Shown: positions 6,765 to 8,093 of the stretch, in pieces
Position numbering within the stretch: the first letter of the stretch is position 1
Layout: each line of letters begins with the position of its first letter
The notes under the pieces: generated by a model
What the model was told of the DNA's origin: nothing
Database searches by the model: none
What the model saw: the letters and a program-made list of their open reading frames with translations, nothing else
Position numbers and translations under genes: made by a program
From: an uncultured Dorea sp.
GTDB lineage: Bacteria; Bacillota; Clostridia; Lachnospirales; Lachnospiraceae
Assembly: GCA_910584265.1 (NCBI GenBank)
Contig: CAJTZE010000069.1
Coordinates: 1-8,093 of the forward strand
Reading direction: 5' to 3'
Length of the DNA: 8,093 bases

Positions 6765-8045
6765 ATGAATTCCAAAATTGGTGTTTTAATATTTCCTGCC
6801 GGGGAAATAAATTCCGTCGAACTCCACGACGCGCTTTCGACCTGTGTAAACCTCAGGTTATACGGCGCGTCTTCCGTAGACCGGCATGGGGAATATATAT
6901 TTAAAAATTATATTTCCGGCGTTCCGTATATAAGGGAATCCAATTTCCTTAGTGAATTTAACCGCATAATCAAACGCCATCATATTGACGTCGTGATACC
7001 GACCCATGATGATATCGCATTATTCCTTGCAAAAGAGAGGGAACATATCAAAGCAAAGGTTTTAACAGCAGATTATAAGACAGCCCTGGTCTGCCGGGAT
7101 AAAAAAGAAACCTATGAACTATTTTCGGAATATCCTTTTTGTCCCAAAACATACGAAACCCTAAAGGAATTTCCAGTATTCATCAAGCCCAGGAAGGGAC
7201 AGGGAAGCGTAAATGCAAAATGTATTTCCTGTGCCGAGGATATTCCCCCCGGAATCTGCCTGCCGGAATATACAATTTGTGAATATCTGCCAGGCCATGA
7301 AATGACTGTAGATTGTTTTACCAGCCGCGACGGGAAACTTCAAGCAGTGCTGCCGCGTTCCAGACAGCGTATTTTCGGCGGTATTTCCGTACGTGGGCAA
7401 ACAGAGGCGGCGACAGGAGAAATACGAAAGATTGCCGAAACAATCAATTCTAAATTAAGCTTCCTGGGACTCTGGTACTTTCAAATCAGACAGGATCAGG
7501 AAGGGAATTACAAGCTTCTGGAAATATCCGCAAGATGTGCCGGGTCTATGTGCCTTTCTAGAGGACGGGGCGTCAACCTTCCGCTCCTCAGCGTATATGC
7601 GGCAATGGGTAAAGATACGGAAATACTGGAGAATCATTACAGACTTACGGTGGACCGCACATTAATATCCCGCTATAAGGGCGATTTTGAATATAACCGC
7701 GTTTACATCGATCTGGATGATACGGTTTTAATCAACGGAAGGGTTAATCTGCAAAGCATACAGTTCATTTACCAATGCGTTAACGAAAAAAAACAGATTA
7801 TACTCCTGACGCGGCACAAAGCAGATCATGCGGATTCCGCTGTTGACGCGCTGCAAAAACACCGGATATCCGCCGGGCTATTTGATGAAATCATTGAAAT
7901 TCCATTTGACATACCAAAATATACGGTTATACAGCCGGACGGGGCTATTTTTATCGATAACGCCTTTGCCGAACGGAAATCCGTTTATAAGCATTTAGGC
8001 ATCCCCGTATTCGACGTAGATGGAATCGAAGTATTATTAGGGTAG
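6765..8045 (+). CDS. ATP-grasp ligase fused to a C-terminal capless HAD phosphatase domain
   Basis: This 426-residue protein has two clear parts. Residues 1-~305 are an ATP-grasp enzyme of the carbamoyl-phosphate-synthase/PurK-like type. It has a pre-ATP-grasp domain, the nucleotide-binding strand and loop 'FIKPRKGQGS' (139-148, K141), 'CEYLPGHEMTVDCF', and the metal-binding 'LLEISARCAGS' (251-261, E253). The usual Asn of this last motif is Ser255. Such enzymes form an acyl-phosphate with ATP and join it to an amine or similar nucleophile. Residues 313-426 are a HAD domain: DLDDT at 316-320 (nucleophile D316, acid D318), Thr349 in 'LLTRH', and 'FIDNAFAER' with D398. At about 110 residues it has no cap domain, so it could act on a bulky substrate. 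Fusion implies consecutive steps, for example removing a phosphate and ligating a group on one intermediate. It starts 17 bases after the reductase with GAGG at 6753-6756. Substrates are unknown. Confidence 0.85.
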   Translation: MNSKIGVLIFPAGEINSVELHDALSTCVNLRLYGASSVDRHGEYIFKNYISGVPYIRESNFLSEFNRIIKRHHIDVVIPTHDDIALFLAKEREHIKAKVLTADYKTALVCRDKKETYELFSEYPFCPKTYETLKEFPVFIKPRKGQGSVNAKCISCAEDIPPGICLPEYTICEYLPGHEMTVDCFTSRDGKLQAVLPRSRQRIFGGISVRGQTEAATGEIRKIAETINSKLSFLGLWYFQIRQDQEGNYKLLEISARCAGSMCLSRGRGVNLPLLSVYAAMGKDTEILENHYRLTVDRTLISRYKGDFEYNRVYIDLDDTVLINGRVNLQSIQFIYQCVNEKKQIILLTRHKADHADSAVDALQKHRISAGLFDEIIEIPFDIPKYTVIQPDGAIFIDNAFAERKSVYKHLGIPVFDVDGIEVLLG

Positions 8046-8053
8046 TGTAAAGT

Positions 8054-8090
8054 AGCCTATGAAAAACTGGAGTCAAAAAAATAGGCTCCA
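8054..8090 (+). terminator. Hairpin after the last gene, possible transcription terminator
   Basis: Just after the stop at 8045, TGGAGTC (8068-8074) can pair with GGCTCCA (8084-8090) as a 7-bp stem including one G-U pair, around an A-rich 9-base loop. AGCCTAT (8054-8060) can instead pair with ATAGGCT (8081-8087). The two stems share bases and exclude each other. The window ends 3 bases later, so the T-run needed for an intrinsic terminator cannot be checked. Confidence 0.45.
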
Positions 8091-8093
8091 TTA

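Noticed and set aside
7786..7793. Run of eight A bases inside the HAD domain coding region as a phase-variation tract
   Set aside because: The run is short, encodes an ordinary Glu-Lys-Lys stretch and sits in AT-rich sequence; nothing else suggests slippage control.

Overview
The window looks like part of a surface-polysaccharide or teichoic-acid-like glycan locus from a Gram-positive, low-to-mid GC Clostridia genome, most likely Lachnospiraceae. That assignment rests on strong AGGAG-type ribosome binding sites, tightly packed co-directional genes, and a TagF-like protein type I associate with that family. It is not proven by any marker gene. All genes lie on the + strand. I found no rRNA, tRNA, CRISPR array, transposase or integrase.

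The left part (1-878) is the end of one two-gene module. It holds the 3' end of a TPR-like helical gene (called A here) and a short gene (501-878) that matches only the first ~125 residues of the large transferase downstream (called B here). At about 870-942 there is an apparent junction. The short B gene stops exactly where the catalytic domain should begin, and the next gene (second A, 943-1806) has no ribosome binding site and an open frame extending upstream without a start codon.

The right part (943-8045) is a second, more complete module: A' (943-1806), then B' (1834-4461, 875 aa). B' joins an N-terminal helical domain, a CDP-glycerol glycerophosphotransferase-like (TagB/TagF) domain, a predicted beta-propeller and a helical tail. 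Next come a LicC-like CTP/sugar-phosphate nucleotidyltransferase (4458-5171), a family 2 glycosyltransferase (5156-6067), a short-chain dehydrogenase/reductase (6064-6747), and an ATP-grasp ligase fused to a capless HAD phosphatase domain (6765-8045). The first four of these genes from B' onward overlap at their ends, so they are almost certainly one co-translated operon. A probable hairpin follows the last gene.

Working model (inference): the nucleotidyltransferase, perhaps with the reductase, makes a CDP-activated phospho-alcohol. The TagF-like domain of B' transfers it to a glycan, GT2 adds a sugar, and the ATP-grasp/HAD protein adds an amide-linked or otherwise ligated group. The two modules have different base composition (hand counts of about 57% versus 46% GC over the homologous A segments) and moderate protein identity. 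They therefore look like divergent cassettes brought together by recombination rather than a fresh tandem duplication.
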